Shown piece after piece: positions 8,715 through 17,610 of a DNA stretch of 64,000 bases. The translations under genes were made by a program, and so were the position numbers. The stretch lies in assembly GCA_964293305.1 (NCBI GenBank), contig CAXYYO010000016.1:1-64000 (forward strand), read 5' to 3'. The notes below the pieces were generated by a model, which saw nothing but the letters and a program-made list of their open reading frames with translations, made no database searches and was not told the DNA's origin. How positions within the stretch are numbered: position 1 is the first letter of the stretch; every line of letters begins with the position of its first letter. This stretch comes from CALAGJ01 sp964293305. GTDB lineage: Bacteria; Bacteroidota; Bacteroidia; Chitinophagales; Chitinophagaceae.

Positions 8715-9494
8715 ATGCAAGTACCTTCTATGGCAGAAATGATGATGAATGGCCAACAACCCGAGGTTTTATTTTGGGTGGGTTGTGCTGGAAGTTTTGA
8801 TCAGCGTGCACAAAAAATTACAAAAGCGTTTGCTTTGATATTGGATAAAGCAGGAATATCTTTTGCAATATTGGGTAAAGAAGAAACTTGTACGGGTGAC
8901 CCTGCCCGTAGAGCGGGCAATGAATTTTTATTTCAGATGATGGCCTATCAAAACATTCAAATATTGAATGGTTATGGTATCAAAAAAATTGTAACTACCT
9001 GTCCACATTGTTTCAATACACTGAAAAATGAATACCCAGAGTTGGGTGGCAATTATGAAGTTATACACCATACAACACTACTGCAACAACTCATAGATGA
9101 AGGTAAAATAAAAATGAAGGAAGGTGGTAGTTTTAAAGGTAAACGAATTACATACCATGATAGTTGTTATTTAGGCCGGGCAAATCAAATCTATGAAGCA
9201 CCCAGACATATACTTGAAAAATTAGATGCTGAATTAGTTGAAATGAAAAGATGCCGTAGTAAAGGACTTTGTTGTGGTGCGGGTGGTGCTCAAATGTTTA
9301 AAGAAGATGAACCCGGCACCAGCCGTATCAATATAGAACGTACGGATGAAGCACTTTCATTGCAACCAAATGTAATAGCCGCAGCATGCCCATTTTGTAA
9401 TACGATGATGTCCGATGGTGTAAAAAACAGAGAGCAAGAATCAAACGTACAAGTGTTGGATATAGCAGAAATCATTGCAGCAGACATGATATAA
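8715..9494 (+). CDS. (Fe-S)-binding protein with two CCG domains (heterodisulfide reductase/LutA type)
   Basis: Two cysteine-rich CCG domains (PF02754) are visible. The first has VLFWVGCAGSFDQRA and TTCPHCFNTLKNEYP; the second has YHDSCYLGRANQIYEAP, LCCGAGGAQMF and ACPFCNTMMSDG. Such domains occur in HdrB, GlpC and LutA and bind [4Fe-4S] clusters in electron-transfer complexes. In Bacteroidota it is usually next to a larger ferredoxin-domain partner, which is not here; upstream is the DUF4293 gene. The substrate is not identifiable. Confidence 0.85.
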   Translation: MQVPSMAEMMMNGQQPEVLFWVGCAGSFDQRAQKITKAFALILDKAGISFAILGKEETCTGDPARRAGNEFLFQMMAYQNIQILNGYGIKKIVTTCPHCFNTLKNEYPELGGNYEVIHHTTLLQQLIDEGKIKMKEGGSFKGKRITYHDSCYLGRANQIYEAPRHILEKLDAELVEMKRCRSKGLCCGAGGAQMFKEDEPGTSRINIERTDEALSLQPNVIAAACPFCNTMMSDGVKNREQESNVQVLDIAEIIAADMI

Positions 9495-9693
9495 GTCGTT
9501 ATGAAATACATAATTCATTAACTTTTTCATATATTATTAGACCCTCCATTTTTATTTTGTGATTTAAGAAAAAAAGTTTTTTGAACTGACAATAGTGATT
9601 TATCGCTAGTCTATCTACGTGATTAATAGGCATACCCTATAATCCGTTAACAACCGGAATAGCTTCGCTTCAATATTATTTAAAAAAAATATT

Positions 9694-10086
9694 ATGAAGC
9701 CCTGCATTAAATGCTTATTCCATTATTTCCCCTGTAAAAGCCAATGCCTAATTGTTGAGTATAAAAGTATTTATACCCATTCTACTGGATATAAAAATAG
9801 TCTATGGTTGACTGTTGGATATACAAAAAAATCAACATTTTCGAATCCTAAACTAGCAGAAAGTTCGACTACATTTTATGCATTTTGCACACTGAAATGT
9901 AAGCTTGTAATAGCAAAAGAAATTGTAGGTGCACACCTGAGATATAATCTTGATGAAAGTAATATAACTGCTAAGTATATAATACCATCTTTTATAGGAT
10001 TAATAGATTTCATTCGAGAAAAAAAACTTAATAGTTTATACTACAAACAATTTGTTGATCAAATAACCCCATTTGATACCAGCTGA
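9694..10086 (+). CDS. Doubtful hypothetical protein (130 aa)
   Basis: An open frame in a 729-base space between two solid genes. The product has no recognised domain or signal peptide. Its N-terminal half is Cys- and Ser-rich (MKPCIKCLFHYFPCK) and its C-terminal half resembles a helical segment (FIGLIDFIREKKLNSLYYKQF). It could be a decayed gene or a chance frame. The flanking stretches 9495-9693 and 10087-10223 show no other feature. Confidence 0.3.
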   Translation: MKPCIKCLFHYFPCKSQCLIVEYKSIYTHSTGYKNSLWLTVGYTKKSTFSNPKLAESSTTFYAFCTLKCKLVIAKEIVGAHLRYNLDESNITAKYIIPSFIGLIDFIREKKLNSLYYKQFVDQITPFDTS

Positions 10087-10223
10087 AATTTTCGAAGGGT
10101 GCAAATGCACCATTTTAAAAAAAACTGCTAAAAAAATACACACTAAGTCTTGAGAAAAAAAGTCAATACGCAATAGTCTTATTGACTCATTACAAAATTA
10201 TACCAAAATAAAAAACTTCTTTT

Positions 10224-11594
10224 ATGAGAACTTTAAATGCTTTAAGCTGCATAATACTTTGCAGTACACTATTCTTTTCATGTAGAAAAGCAGAAACAAC
10301 AGCCATGTTAAATGGCACATTAAATTCAGAATCAATTCAAAAAAAATCACCAAATATTATTGTAATATTGGCAGATGACTTTGGTTATGAACTGCCAACC
10401 TATACTGGAGGTCAGTCCTATCAAACTCCAAATCTGGATGCGCTTGCAGCAAGTGGAATGCAATTTACACAATGTAGATCCTTGCCGCTATGTAGCCCAA
10501 GCCGCTTCCAACTGATGACTGGAAAGTATAACTTTAGAAACTATACAACATGGGGAATTTTAGATCCTTCGGAAATGACGTTTGCAAAATTGTTGAGAGA
10601 TAATGGTTATGCCACTTGCATTTCAGGCAAATGGCAATTGGATGGAGGTGATCAATCAATAAAAAGTTTGGGTTTTGACTCTTATTCGGTAGCAATGCCT
10701 TTTATAGCAGGTAGTGAACAGGCAGCTGAACCAATAGAAAATTATAAAAATCCAACCATCTATCAACAAGCAACTTTCTCTACATCAGCCCAAACAAAAG
10801 ATAAATATGGTGAAGATATTTTTCGAGATTATATGCTTCAGTTTATTAAAGAAAATAAGAAAAATAAATTTTTAGTTTACTGGACACCAAATCTTGTTCA
10901 TAAACCTTTTTGTCCTAGTCCAGATGATCCAGCATTTGCAACTTGGGATAATAAGAAGAAACAAAAGCCAGAGGATGCAATTTATTTTCCATCGATGGTA
11001 AAATATTTAGATAAAGAAATAGGAATTTTAAGAAATGCATTAGATAGCATGAATTTACTGGATAATACATTGATACTTTTCGTAGGCGACAATGGCACTC
11101 ATCCTGATATTACATCTGTTTATAATGGCCACCCTTTTAGAGGTGGTAAATCTTTTACACTAGAAGCTGGCATACATGTGCCAATGATAGCAAGTATGCC
11201 AGGTACAATTGCTTCGGGTTCAACAAATAAAAGTTTAATAGATTTTACAGATTTTTTTCCGAGTATCTCTGAGATTGCTGGAGTAAATACAAGGGGAATT
11301 GACTCTCTGGATGGAGTAAGTTTTGCACCACAACTTATAGGATTGCAGGGAACTCCTCGTCAGTTTGCATACGGATGGTATAATGGAAATACGAAAAAAA
11401 GCACTGATAATCCATTATACAGATATGTAAACAATTCTACTTATAAATTATATAAGAGTGAATCAGCAGATTATACATTTTATAATTTCATAAAGGATCC
11501 TTTGGAGGAAAATCCAATTCCTGAAGAAAGTTTAACCCCAGAAGAAATTAGTATTAAAGAATCAATGATGGTCGTAATTAACAGATACCAATAA
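10224..11594 (+). CDS. Sulfatase, predicted lipoprotein
   Basis: Type I sulfatase of the alkaline phosphatase superfamily, hydrolysing a sulfate ester. A lipobox (LFFSC, Cys near residue 20) predicts lipid anchoring. IIVILADDFGYE supplies the metal-binding Asp pair. CSPSR fits the C-x-P-S-R signature whose Cys is converted to formylglycine, and DNGTH supplies further metal ligands. At 456 residues it has the usual length. Activity needs a maturation enzyme that is not in this window. No SusC/D or other carbohydrate enzyme is adjacent, so the substrate is unknown. A terminator follows. Confidence 0.88.
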   Translation: MRTLNALSCIILCSTLFFSCRKAETTAMLNGTLNSESIQKKSPNIIVILADDFGYELPTYTGGQSYQTPNLDALAASGMQFTQCRSLPLCSPSRFQLMTGKYNFRNYTTWGILDPSEMTFAKLLRDNGYATCISGKWQLDGGDQSIKSLGFDSYSVAMPFIAGSEQAAEPIENYKNPTIYQQATFSTSAQTKDKYGEDIFRDYMLQFIKENKKNKFLVYWTPNLVHKPFCPSPDDPAFATWDNKKKQKPEDAIYFPSMVKYLDKEIGILRNALDSMNLLDNTLILFVGDNGTHPDITSVYNGHPFRGGKSFTLEAGIHVPMIASMPGTIASGSTNKSLIDFTDFFPSISEIAGVNTRGIDSLDGVSFAPQLIGLQGTPRQFAYGWYNGNTKKSTDNPLYRYVNNSTYKLYKSESADYTFYNFIKDPLEENPIPEESLTPEEISIKESMMVVINRYQ

Positions 11595-11612
11595 TTTAGT
11601 ATCTAAATTGTC

Positions 11613-11643
11613 AAAATGCGAGGCTACGGCTTCGCATTTTTTT
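11613..11643 (+). terminator. Rho-independent terminator after the sulfatase
   Basis: Stem AAAATGCGA / TCGCATTTT around a 10-base loop, followed by a T-tract, 18 bases after the stop codon. Confidence 0.8.
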
Positions 11644-11786
11644 ATGAATGATAATAATTCATTGCTTCAAAAATTTAGATTTGTCAATACTTTATCATTT
11701 AGAAATTATGGAATCATATTAATAACTTTTATCCGAAAGCAACTTTATTAACCTTTCGCTTACCTTTCCACCCTAAAAGATTGAAT

Positions 11787-12320
11787 ATGCCTGTACTTTC
11801 TCCATTTAATTTGAAAGGATGGATTGATGAAAATAGAAATTTATTAAAGCCTCCTGTTGGCAATCAGTGTATATATAAAAACGCTGAAAATTTTATTGTT
11901 ATGGTTGTAGGCGGCCCCAATGCCAGAAAAGATTATCACTATAATGAAAGCGAAGAATTGTACTACCAGGTAGAAGGAAATATGGTGTTGAAAATTATTG
12001 ATGATGGTGTGCCAAAAGATATTCCTATTAATGAAGGTGATATGTTTTTACTACCACCAAAAACGCCGCATTCACCCCAACGGCCTGCTAACACAGTTGG
12101 CCTGGTAATAGAGAAAATAAGAGAAGATAAAGAGCAGGAAAAAGATGCCTTTATGTGGTTTTGTGAAAACTGTGGTAATAAGCTTTATGAAGAATTTGAA
12201 TTCATAACAGATATTGTATCTCAACTACCGCCAATCATGAACAGATTTTATGGCAATCAGTCTTTGTGTACCTGCTCCAAATGTGGTACCATCATGCAGC
12301 CTCCGGTTAAGCTTGCATAA
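11787..12320 (+). CDS. nbaC: 3-hydroxyanthranilate 3,4-dioxygenase
   Basis: Opens the ring of 3-hydroxyanthranilate to 2-amino-3-carboxymuconate semialdehyde in tryptophan (kynurenine) breakdown. Cupin fold with iron ligands in ARKDYHYNESEELYYQVEG and PKTPHSPQRP. Two Cys pairs near the C-terminus (CENCGN and CTCSKCG) form the rubredoxin-like second iron site of the bacterial enzymes. The start is ATG at 11787 (MPVLSPFNLKGW); an in-frame TTG 6 bases earlier is less likely. The next gene, 25 bases downstream, takes the product. Confidence 0.93.
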   Translation: MPVLSPFNLKGWIDENRNLLKPPVGNQCIYKNAENFIVMVVGGPNARKDYHYNESEELYYQVEGNMVLKIIDDGVPKDIPINEGDMFLLPPKTPHSPQRPANTVGLVIEKIREDKEQEKDAFMWFCENCGNKLYEEFEFITDIVSQLPPIMNRFYGNQSLCTCSKCGTIMQPPVKLA

Positions 12321-12345
12321 TAAATATTGATGATATAGAACTAAC

Positions 12346-13350
12346 ATGAAGATTGACATCCACACCCATATCATGCCTGACAAAATGCCAAACTGGACAA
12401 AGCGTTTTGGCTATGGCGAGTTTATACATATAGAGCACAGAAACTGCCAAGCTTGTATGATGAAAGGGGATAAACTTTTTAGAGCTGTAGAAGAAAATTG
12501 TTTTAGTGCGGATACAAGATTGAAGGATATGCAAGAGCAGCACACAACCTGTCAGGTTTTGAGCACCATACCCGTTCTTTTCAACTATTGGGCACAGCCA
12601 AAAGATGGATTAGAAACATCCCGTTTCTTTAATGACCATCTGGCTGAAACAGCATCAAAAAACCCCAGTAAATTTATTGCAATAGGCACTGTGCCTCTGC
12701 AGGATGTGGACTTTGCCATACAGGAAATGGAGCGCTGTGTACATGCCTTAAAAATGCCCGGACTTGAAATTGGCACTAACATAAATGGCCTTAATTTAAG
12801 TGATAAAAAATTCTTCCCCTTTTTTGAGGCAGCAGAAAAATTAAACTGTTCTTTGTTTATTCATCCCTGGGAAATGATGGGTGAGCAGGATATGCAAAAG
12901 TATTGGCTACCTTGGTTGGTAGGTATGCCTGCAGAAACCGCTAGAGCTATATGCAGCCTAATATTTGGAGGAGTGCTTGAAGCATTTCCTGCACTAAAAA
13001 TTGCCTTTGCACATGGTGGTGGCTCCTTCCCTTTTACACTGGGCAGAATAGAACATGGTTATCAGGTAAGACCTGATTTGGTTGCAATAGACAATGCCAC
13101 AAACCCACGGAACTATCTGGGAAAATTTTGGTTCGATTCACTCGTACACGACCCCAATGCTTTAAAATACCTAATAGATATTGCAGGTAAGGACAAAGTA
13201 TGTATGGGAAGCGATTATCCATTCCCCCTAGGGGAAACAATACCCGGAGCGCTCATAGAATCCATGCAATTTGACAAACCTTTACAAGACAAACTTTTAT
13301 TTGAAAATGCCCTTAATTGGCTGGGGCTACCACTATTCCCCGAAGGGTAA
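12346..13350 (+). CDS. nbaD: 2-amino-3-carboxymuconate-6-semialdehyde decarboxylase
   Basis: Zinc-dependent amidohydrolase-fold decarboxylase that removes the carboxyl group from the ring-opened product of the preceding enzyme, steering flux away from quinolinate. Visible: the HxH zinc motif (IDIHTHIMPDKMP, residues 3-15), SLFIHPWEMMG, AFAHGGGSFPFTLGRIEHG, and the catalytic Asp region MGSDYPFPLGE. At 334 residues it fits the family. It forms an operon with the dioxygenase. Its last 38 bases overlap the end of convergent pyrF. Confidence 0.93.
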   Translation: MKIDIHTHIMPDKMPNWTKRFGYGEFIHIEHRNCQACMMKGDKLFRAVEENCFSADTRLKDMQEQHTTCQVLSTIPVLFNYWAQPKDGLETSRFFNDHLAETASKNPSKFIAIGTVPLQDVDFAIQEMERCVHALKMPGLEIGTNINGLNLSDKKFFPFFEAAEKLNCSLFIHPWEMMGEQDMQKYWLPWLVGMPAETARAICSLIFGGVLEAFPALKIAFAHGGGSFPFTLGRIEHGYQVRPDLVAIDNATNPRNYLGKFWFDSLVHDPNALKYLIDIAGKDKVCMGSDYPFPLGETIPGALIESMQFDKPLQDKLLFENALNWLGLPLFPEG

Positions 13351-14146
13351 GATATTCCTCCATTTCATATTGATATTGCTTTGCAATTTCAGCGGCTTCT
13401 TCTGCAAAATTTTCGCCTGAAGAGGCATAGATGATTGCCCTACTTGCATTTACTAACAAGCCGCAGTTGGCATTTAAACCTGCATCTGATACATCCTTTA
13501 AACTACCACCCTGAAAACCCACACCGGGCACCAAAAGAAAATGCTCAGGTACAATATTTCGAATGCCTTGTATATTTTTAGCTTGAGTAGCACCCGCTAC
13601 AAACATCAGGTTTTTAGCATGGCCCCAGGTAGCTACTTTTTGAAAAACATGCTCATATAAAAATTGATCACCTGCTTCAAGCAATTCAAAATCGGCAGCA
13701 CCTTTATTGCTAGTAAGCCCCAATACAATAGTTACTTTATTTTCATATTCCAAAAATGGTCTAATGCTGTCTTCACCCATATAAGGTGCCACAGTTATAG
13801 CATCAAATTGTAATGTTTCAAAAAATGCTTTTGCATATTGAGAAGAAGTATTACCAATATCCCCACGTTTGGCATCGGCAATGGTAAAATGTGTATCAGG
13901 AATATAATTTACAGTAGCTTCCATAATATCCCAACCCTTGCTACCCATGGCTTCATAAAAAGCAGTATTAATTTTGTATGCTACGCAATAAGGCATTGTG
14001 GCATCAATGATTGCCCGGTTAAATTGCAGTACTGCATCCGGCAACTTTTGTAAATGAAGTGGAAGTTTTTCCATAGAGGTATCAAGACCCACGGTAAGAT
14101 AGGTTTTTTTACTCCTTATTTGTTCTATCAATAAATCTGTTGTCAT
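13313..14146 (-). CDS. pyrF: Orotidine 5'-phosphate decarboxylase (type 2)
   Basis: Last step of UMP synthesis. The catalytic motif is ADAKRGDIGNTSSQYA, with TVGLDTSMEKLP at the N-terminus and VPGVGFQGG and NASRAIIYAS in the phosphate-binding region. At 277 residues it fits the longer type 2 subfamily. It is convergent with the ACMS decarboxylase gene and their stop ends overlap by 38 bases. Confidence 0.93.
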   Translation of the reverse strand: MTTDLLIEQIRSKKTYLTVGLDTSMEKLPLHLQKLPDAVLQFNRAIIDATMPYCVAYKINTAFYEAMGSKGWDIMEATVNYIPDTHFTIADAKRGDIGNTSSQYAKAFFETLQFDAITVAPYMGEDSIRPFLEYENKVTIVLGLTSNKGAADFELLEAGDQFLYEHVFQKVATWGHAKNLMFVAGATQAKNIQGIRNIVPEHFLLVPGVGFQGGSLKDVSDAGLNANCGLLVNASRAIIYASSGENFAEEAAEIAKQYQYEMEEYLTLRGIVVAPAN

Positions 14147-14160
14147 TCAAAATTTTATTA

Positions 14161-14185
14161 CATAAAAAAACCGCAATTGCGGTTT
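14161..14185 (-). terminator. Rho-independent terminator of the DUF3276 gene
   Basis: The palindrome AAACCGCAATTGCGGTTT (14168-14185) is followed on the minus strand by a T-tract. It lies just after the DUF3276 stop and before the pyrF start. Confidence 0.8.
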
Positions 14186-14192
14186 AAAATAT

Positions 14193-14630
14193 TTACCAGT
14201 TATCAGACACTTCATTGTCATCAGTGGCGGGTGGTTTCCCATTCATTTCATGCATTGCCGCAGGCTCTGTTATGGTATCTCTATAATCAGTATTTTCTTT
14301 ACCCGTATGCATATCATTTTCTGCAAGCTCAGGTGTATCATTTTTATAGGATGCACCGGCTTGCAGGTTTGCCAATCCATTTGCTGTTATGTGTTTTATG
14401 ATACCATCAAGACCTTCTTTAAATTTCAATAAATCATTTTGGAATACCAATAATTTATGACGGTCATATCCATCACCATTTGGACGCCTTGTGCTTTCAT
14501 TGATTACCAAATAAAGCTCCTGATCTCTATTCTTTCTCAAATCGAAAAAATATGTTTTTGATCTGTCTGCATGCACTTTTATGCTATGCACTATGTCCTG
14601 TCTTGTATTCGTGCTTTTGTCGTATGCCAT
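14193..14630 (-). CDS. DUF3276 family (PUR-domain) protein
   Basis: Residues about 12-80 match the small PUR-type nucleic-acid-binding domain common in Bacteroidota: HSIKVHADRSKTYFFDLRKN, DQELYLVINESTR, and a C-terminal FQNDLLKFKEGL helix. The last ~60 residues are acidic and disordered. Related proteins bind single-stranded nucleic acid, which is inferred here from family only. Confidence 0.8.
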   Translation of the reverse strand: MAYDKSTNTRQDIVHSIKVHADRSKTYFFDLRKNRDQELYLVINESTRRPNGDGYDRHKLLVFQNDLLKFKEGLDGIIKHITANGLANLQAGASYKNDTPELAENDMHTGKENTDYRDTITEPAAMHEMNGKPPATDDNEVSDNW

Positions 14631-14781
14631 AGTCTGTTGTTTTTAAATTGAAGCAAGTTTATACAGCAAATATATAGTTGTTTTTAAACTCCCAAAATTA
14701 TGATACAGACCCTACCTTATCAGAATCTATTCAATATATACAAAGATGCCAACACAATATGTATTCAAAGTTCAATTCCTT

Positions 14782-14789
14782 TATTTTTG
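14782..14789 (+). promoter_or_regulatory. -7 box of the pdhB promoter
   Basis: TATTTTTG matches TAnnTTTG exactly, 32 bases before the pdhB ATG. The -33 element is weak. Confidence 0.45.
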
Positions 14790-14821
14790 CCATCCTTTAT
14801 AAAAAGAAAAATTAATATAGA

Positions 14822-15808
14822 ATGCCTCAGATACAGTTTAGAGAAGCACTACGACAAGCCATGAATGAAGAAATGCGCAGAGATGATCGTATTTTTCTGA
14901 TGGGAGAAGAAGTAGCGGAATACAATGGAGCTTATAAAGTAAGCCAAGGTATGCTGAGTGAGTTTGGGCCAAAAAGAATTATAGATACACCTATTTCAGA
15001 ATTAGGTTTTGCTGCCGTGGCAGTAGGCGCTGCGCAAAATGGACTAAGGCCAATAGTAGAATTTATGACCTGGAATTTTGCCGTACTCGCCCTTGACCAA
15101 ATACTCAATACTGCCAGTAAAATGCTGGCCATGAGCGGCGGACAAATAAGCTGCCCCATCGTATTTAGAGGGCCAAATGGAAGTGCCGGTCAGCTAGGTG
15201 CACAGCATAGTACAGCCTTTGAAAGTTATCTGGCAAATATTCCCGGATTAAAAGTAGTATCCCCTTCCAATGGATACGATGCAAAAGGTCTTCTAAAACA
15301 AAGCATTCGCTATGAAGAAGACCCTGTAATGTTTTTAGAAAGTGAAGTAATGTATGGCGATAAAATGGAAGTGCCGGAGGAAGAATATTATATACCACTA
15401 GGCAAGGCCATGGTAAAAAAACCGGGTAGTGATATAACCATAGTATCTTTCAATAAAATGATGAAAGTAGCACTAGGCGCTGCCGCAGAACTAGAAAAAG
15501 ATGGCATAAGTGCAGAAGTAATTGATTTGCTTTCCATACGCCCATTAGATTGGCAGACCATACTTGAAAGCGTAAAGAAAACCAATCGCTTAGTTATAGT
15601 AGAAGAGCAATGGCCCATGTGTAGCGTAAGCAGCGAAATTTCCTATCGCATACAAAAAGAAGGATTTGATTATTTAGATGCTCCCATACGCCGCATTACC
15701 AGTGCCGATGCACCCATGCACTATGCACCCACACTTGTAGATGCATACCTGCCCAGCATAGGCCGCACAGCCGCTTTAGTAAAGGAAGTGATGTATGTAA
15801 AAAAGTAA
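14822..15808 (+). CDS. pdhB: Pyruvate dehydrogenase E1 component, beta subunit
   Basis: Beta subunit of the heterotetrameric E1, providing the pyrimidine half of the ThDP site and transferring acetyl groups to E2. Motifs: IFLMGEEVAEYNGAYKVSQG (ThDP-activating Glu), DTPISELGFAAVAVGAA, FRGPNGSAGQLGAQHS, LKVVSPSNGYDAKGLL, DLLSIRPLD and VIVEEQWP. At 328 residues it is full length. The alpha subunit is not adjacent; separated alpha and beta genes are usual in Bacteroidota. It has its own -7 box and terminator. Confidence 0.93.
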   Translation: MPQIQFREALRQAMNEEMRRDDRIFLMGEEVAEYNGAYKVSQGMLSEFGPKRIIDTPISELGFAAVAVGAAQNGLRPIVEFMTWNFAVLALDQILNTASKMLAMSGGQISCPIVFRGPNGSAGQLGAQHSTAFESYLANIPGLKVVSPSNGYDAKGLLKQSIRYEEDPVMFLESEVMYGDKMEVPEEEYYIPLGKAMVKKPGSDITIVSFNKMMKVALGAAAELEKDGISAEVIDLLSIRPLDWQTILESVKKTNRLVIVEEQWPMCSVSSEISYRIQKEGFDYLDAPIRRITSADAPMHYAPTLVDAYLPSIGRTAALVKEVMYVKK

Positions 15809-15831
15809 ACAAACTAAGTTTATAAAACTGT

Positions 15832-15864
15832 AGCCCGCCCTATTTTTTGGCGGGTTATTTTTTT
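15832..15864 (+). terminator. Rho-independent terminator after pdhB
   Basis: AGCCCGCC / GGCGGGTT stem (one G-T pair) with a T-tract, 24 bases after the stop. Confidence 0.85.
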
Positions 15865-16026
15865 CCTTCGATAAGTAAAGTGCAGAAAGCCACCCTCCAG
15901 AAAACGCAGATCTTATTGTTGACAGTCAAATATCCTGTACAACAAAAAAGACCCCAAGCCAGATGATGTAGTTGATGCCATTATGAAAAGTTGAGTTAAA
16001 AATATTAGGCAAGAAAATAAGAATTT

Positions 16027-16115
16027 TGGGCGTGTCCCTGCGGGCCGGGCTTTCGTTTCAAGTCCTCGCCATTCCTGCCTCATGGCTCCGGGCTTTACAC
16101 TCTATCCCTCACGCA
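16027..16115 (+). repeat. Island-flanking GC-rich repeat, left copy
   Basis: It starts TGGGCGTGTCCCTGCGGGCC and ends ATCCCTCACGCA, and is clearly more GC-rich than its surroundings. It matches the reverse complement of 24469-24547 at both ends and around CAAGTCCTCGC. This repeat type is widely dispersed in Bacteroidota genomes (general knowledge), so it need not be a true element end. Confidence 0.7.
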
Positions 16116-16211
16116 TTAACATCTTTATTGGTAATTAAATCTGGTACATGAATGCAATAAACAAGAATTAAAACTGGGGATTGAGTTAGTATAAACACAT
16201 CTATTGTAGTT

Positions 16212-16296
16212 GACTTTACAATGAAAAGTTAAAAGAGAAAATAGATAGTGATGGGTTTAATTTTTTGTAGAGGAAATAGAGAATTATTTTAAAATA
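16212..16296 (+). repeat. Partial copy of the AATGAAAAGTT repeat
   Basis: CTTTACAATGAAAAGTT, then ATAGATAGTGAT and a GGAAATAGAGAATTATTTTAAA tail align with the copies at 50087-50223 and 52171-52307. This copy is more diverged and runs directly into the recombinase remnant. Confidence 0.55.
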
Positions 16297-16481
16297 ATAA
16301 TATACAAATAGCTCAACCAACTAAGTTATATAAATCAATTGGGCATTTCAATATTAAGACCACCGAAAAGTATTTGCACCTGAGCAAGCAAAATCTTGTT
16401 AATATAATAAGTCCATTAGATGATTTAATTGTTAAAGAAAATATAGATTGGCAAATTGCATTAATGCTACTATTAATCTAA
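16293..16481 (+). pseudogene. C-terminal remnant of a tyrosine recombinase
   Basis: The frame between the stop at 16290-16292 and the TAA at 16479-16481 encodes about 62 residues. It contains KSIGHFNIKTTEKYLHLSKQ and ISPLDDL. This is the conserved end of tyrosine recombinases: the box II region LGHxxIKTTExYxH, where the catalytic Tyr is the Y in TTEKY or its neighbour, followed by the SPLDxL tail also found at the end of IntI-type enzymes. The N-terminal domain and the first catalytic Arg are absent and there is no start codon, so it is inactive debris. Confidence 0.7.
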
Positions 16482-16607
16482 AATGTATAATACCAAAATA
16501 TTGGTTTTCAGCGAATAAAAATATTTTGAATTGCGTATAATATCATTAATCTTCGCGTTGTACGTCACGCAATTGAACACTCTAATTACATAACCAACCA
16601 AAACTAA

Positions 16608-17468
16608 ATGGCAGACAATACTGACGAAGAACATTTAGATATTCCGATAAATACTCAATCGGAAAATCCTCCTGACGAAATTACTCCTACTGCTGACACA
16701 GAAGCTATAAACCCAAATCAAGAAACTGAAAATATGGAAGTACATCATCATGCACACGACCCGGCAGCACCTCATCATAAAAAGAATTGGAAATCTTATT
16801 TCTGGGAATTTTTAATGCTGTTTCTTGCGGTTACACTTGGTTTCTTTGTTGAAAATCAGCGAGAACATTATATCGAACATAAAAGAGCAGTAGTGTTCGC
16901 CAAATCAATCATAGAGGATTTAAAAAAAGATACTGTTCATTTAAACTCATCTATCGCATATAGTTTTAAAAAAATTGCAGCTATAGATAGTCTGACTGAA
17001 TTAATGCATTCCCCATTTAATACATGGGACAAAACAGAATTTTATAAAGGGGTTACTCTTGTTTTTTCGACTTTCCCCTTTGCTCCAACTGATGGAACGT
17101 ATCAGCAAATGAAGGCATCAGGTTCTTTACGGTATTTCGATCAATCGCTGGTGAATCTTTTGAATGCTTATGATAACCAACTCAGATCAACTGTTTTCAG
17201 AGATATGGAAGAACAAAAAGCAGCATGGGAACTTGTTCCTTTTGCTGCCTTGCAAATTAATTTTGAAGTTACAGGTGATTTACGATTCAATAAACCTATA
17301 ACTCATGAAACCTATATCAAGATGAACGATAAAACAACAATAGACATTTTTATAAATAAGGTTGTAACTGTAAGAACAATGCGTGGACGTTCATTGGAAG
17401 AACTCCAAAAACAATTAAATATGGCGAAAAACTTAATTGAATCTATAAATAAAGAATTTCATTTATAG
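16608..17468 (+). CDS. DUF6090-like single-pass membrane protein
   Basis: An acidic, disordered N-terminus (1-45) is followed by a His-rich patch (EVHHHAHDPAAPHHKKNW) and one membrane segment (SYFWEFLMLFLAVTLGFFVE). The rest is a largely helical C-terminal domain with AVVFAKSIIEDLKKDT. The family is frequent in Bacteroidota and has no known role. It is the first gene of the island and is followed 22 bases later by stem-loop site A. The bases before it (around 16562) hold GTTGTACGTCA, similar to the GTTGTGCGTCA before the second block. Confidence 0.75.
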   Translation: MADNTDEEHLDIPINTQSENPPDEITPTADTEAINPNQETENMEVHHHAHDPAAPHHKKNWKSYFWEFLMLFLAVTLGFFVENQREHYIEHKRAVVFAKSIIEDLKKDTVHLNSSIAYSFKKIAAIDSLTELMHSPFNTWDKTEFYKGVTLVFSTFPFAPTDGTYQQMKASGSLRYFDQSLVNLLNAYDNQLRSTVFRDMEEQKAAWELVPFAALQINFEVTGDLRFNKPITHETYIKMNDKTTIDIFINKVVTVRTMRGRSLEELQKQLNMAKNLIESINKEFHL

Positions 17469-17489
17469 AATTAATAATAATACACGAAC

Positions 17490-17610
17490 GCACAACATTT
17501 AGACGGATAGCCAACTGCCCCCGCAAAACAGCCTGCCTGTATCCATAAAGACATATAAAATAAAACGAACTGGGGGCTGTTGGCTATCCGTTGTTCAGCA
17601 ACGCCGGGCC
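17490..17610 (+). repeat. Stem-loop cassette repeat, site A (attC-like)
   Basis: GCACAAC (17490-17496) leads to the left arm at 17505-17522, a 49-base loop, and the right arm at 17572-17589 (17 of 18 positions paired). Then follows GTTGTTCAGCAACGCCGGGCC. It begins 21 bases after the upstream stop codon. Confidence 0.75.

Noticed and set aside
9694..10086. A confident gene
   Set aside because: No family, no signal peptide, unusual composition; kept only as a low-confidence entry.
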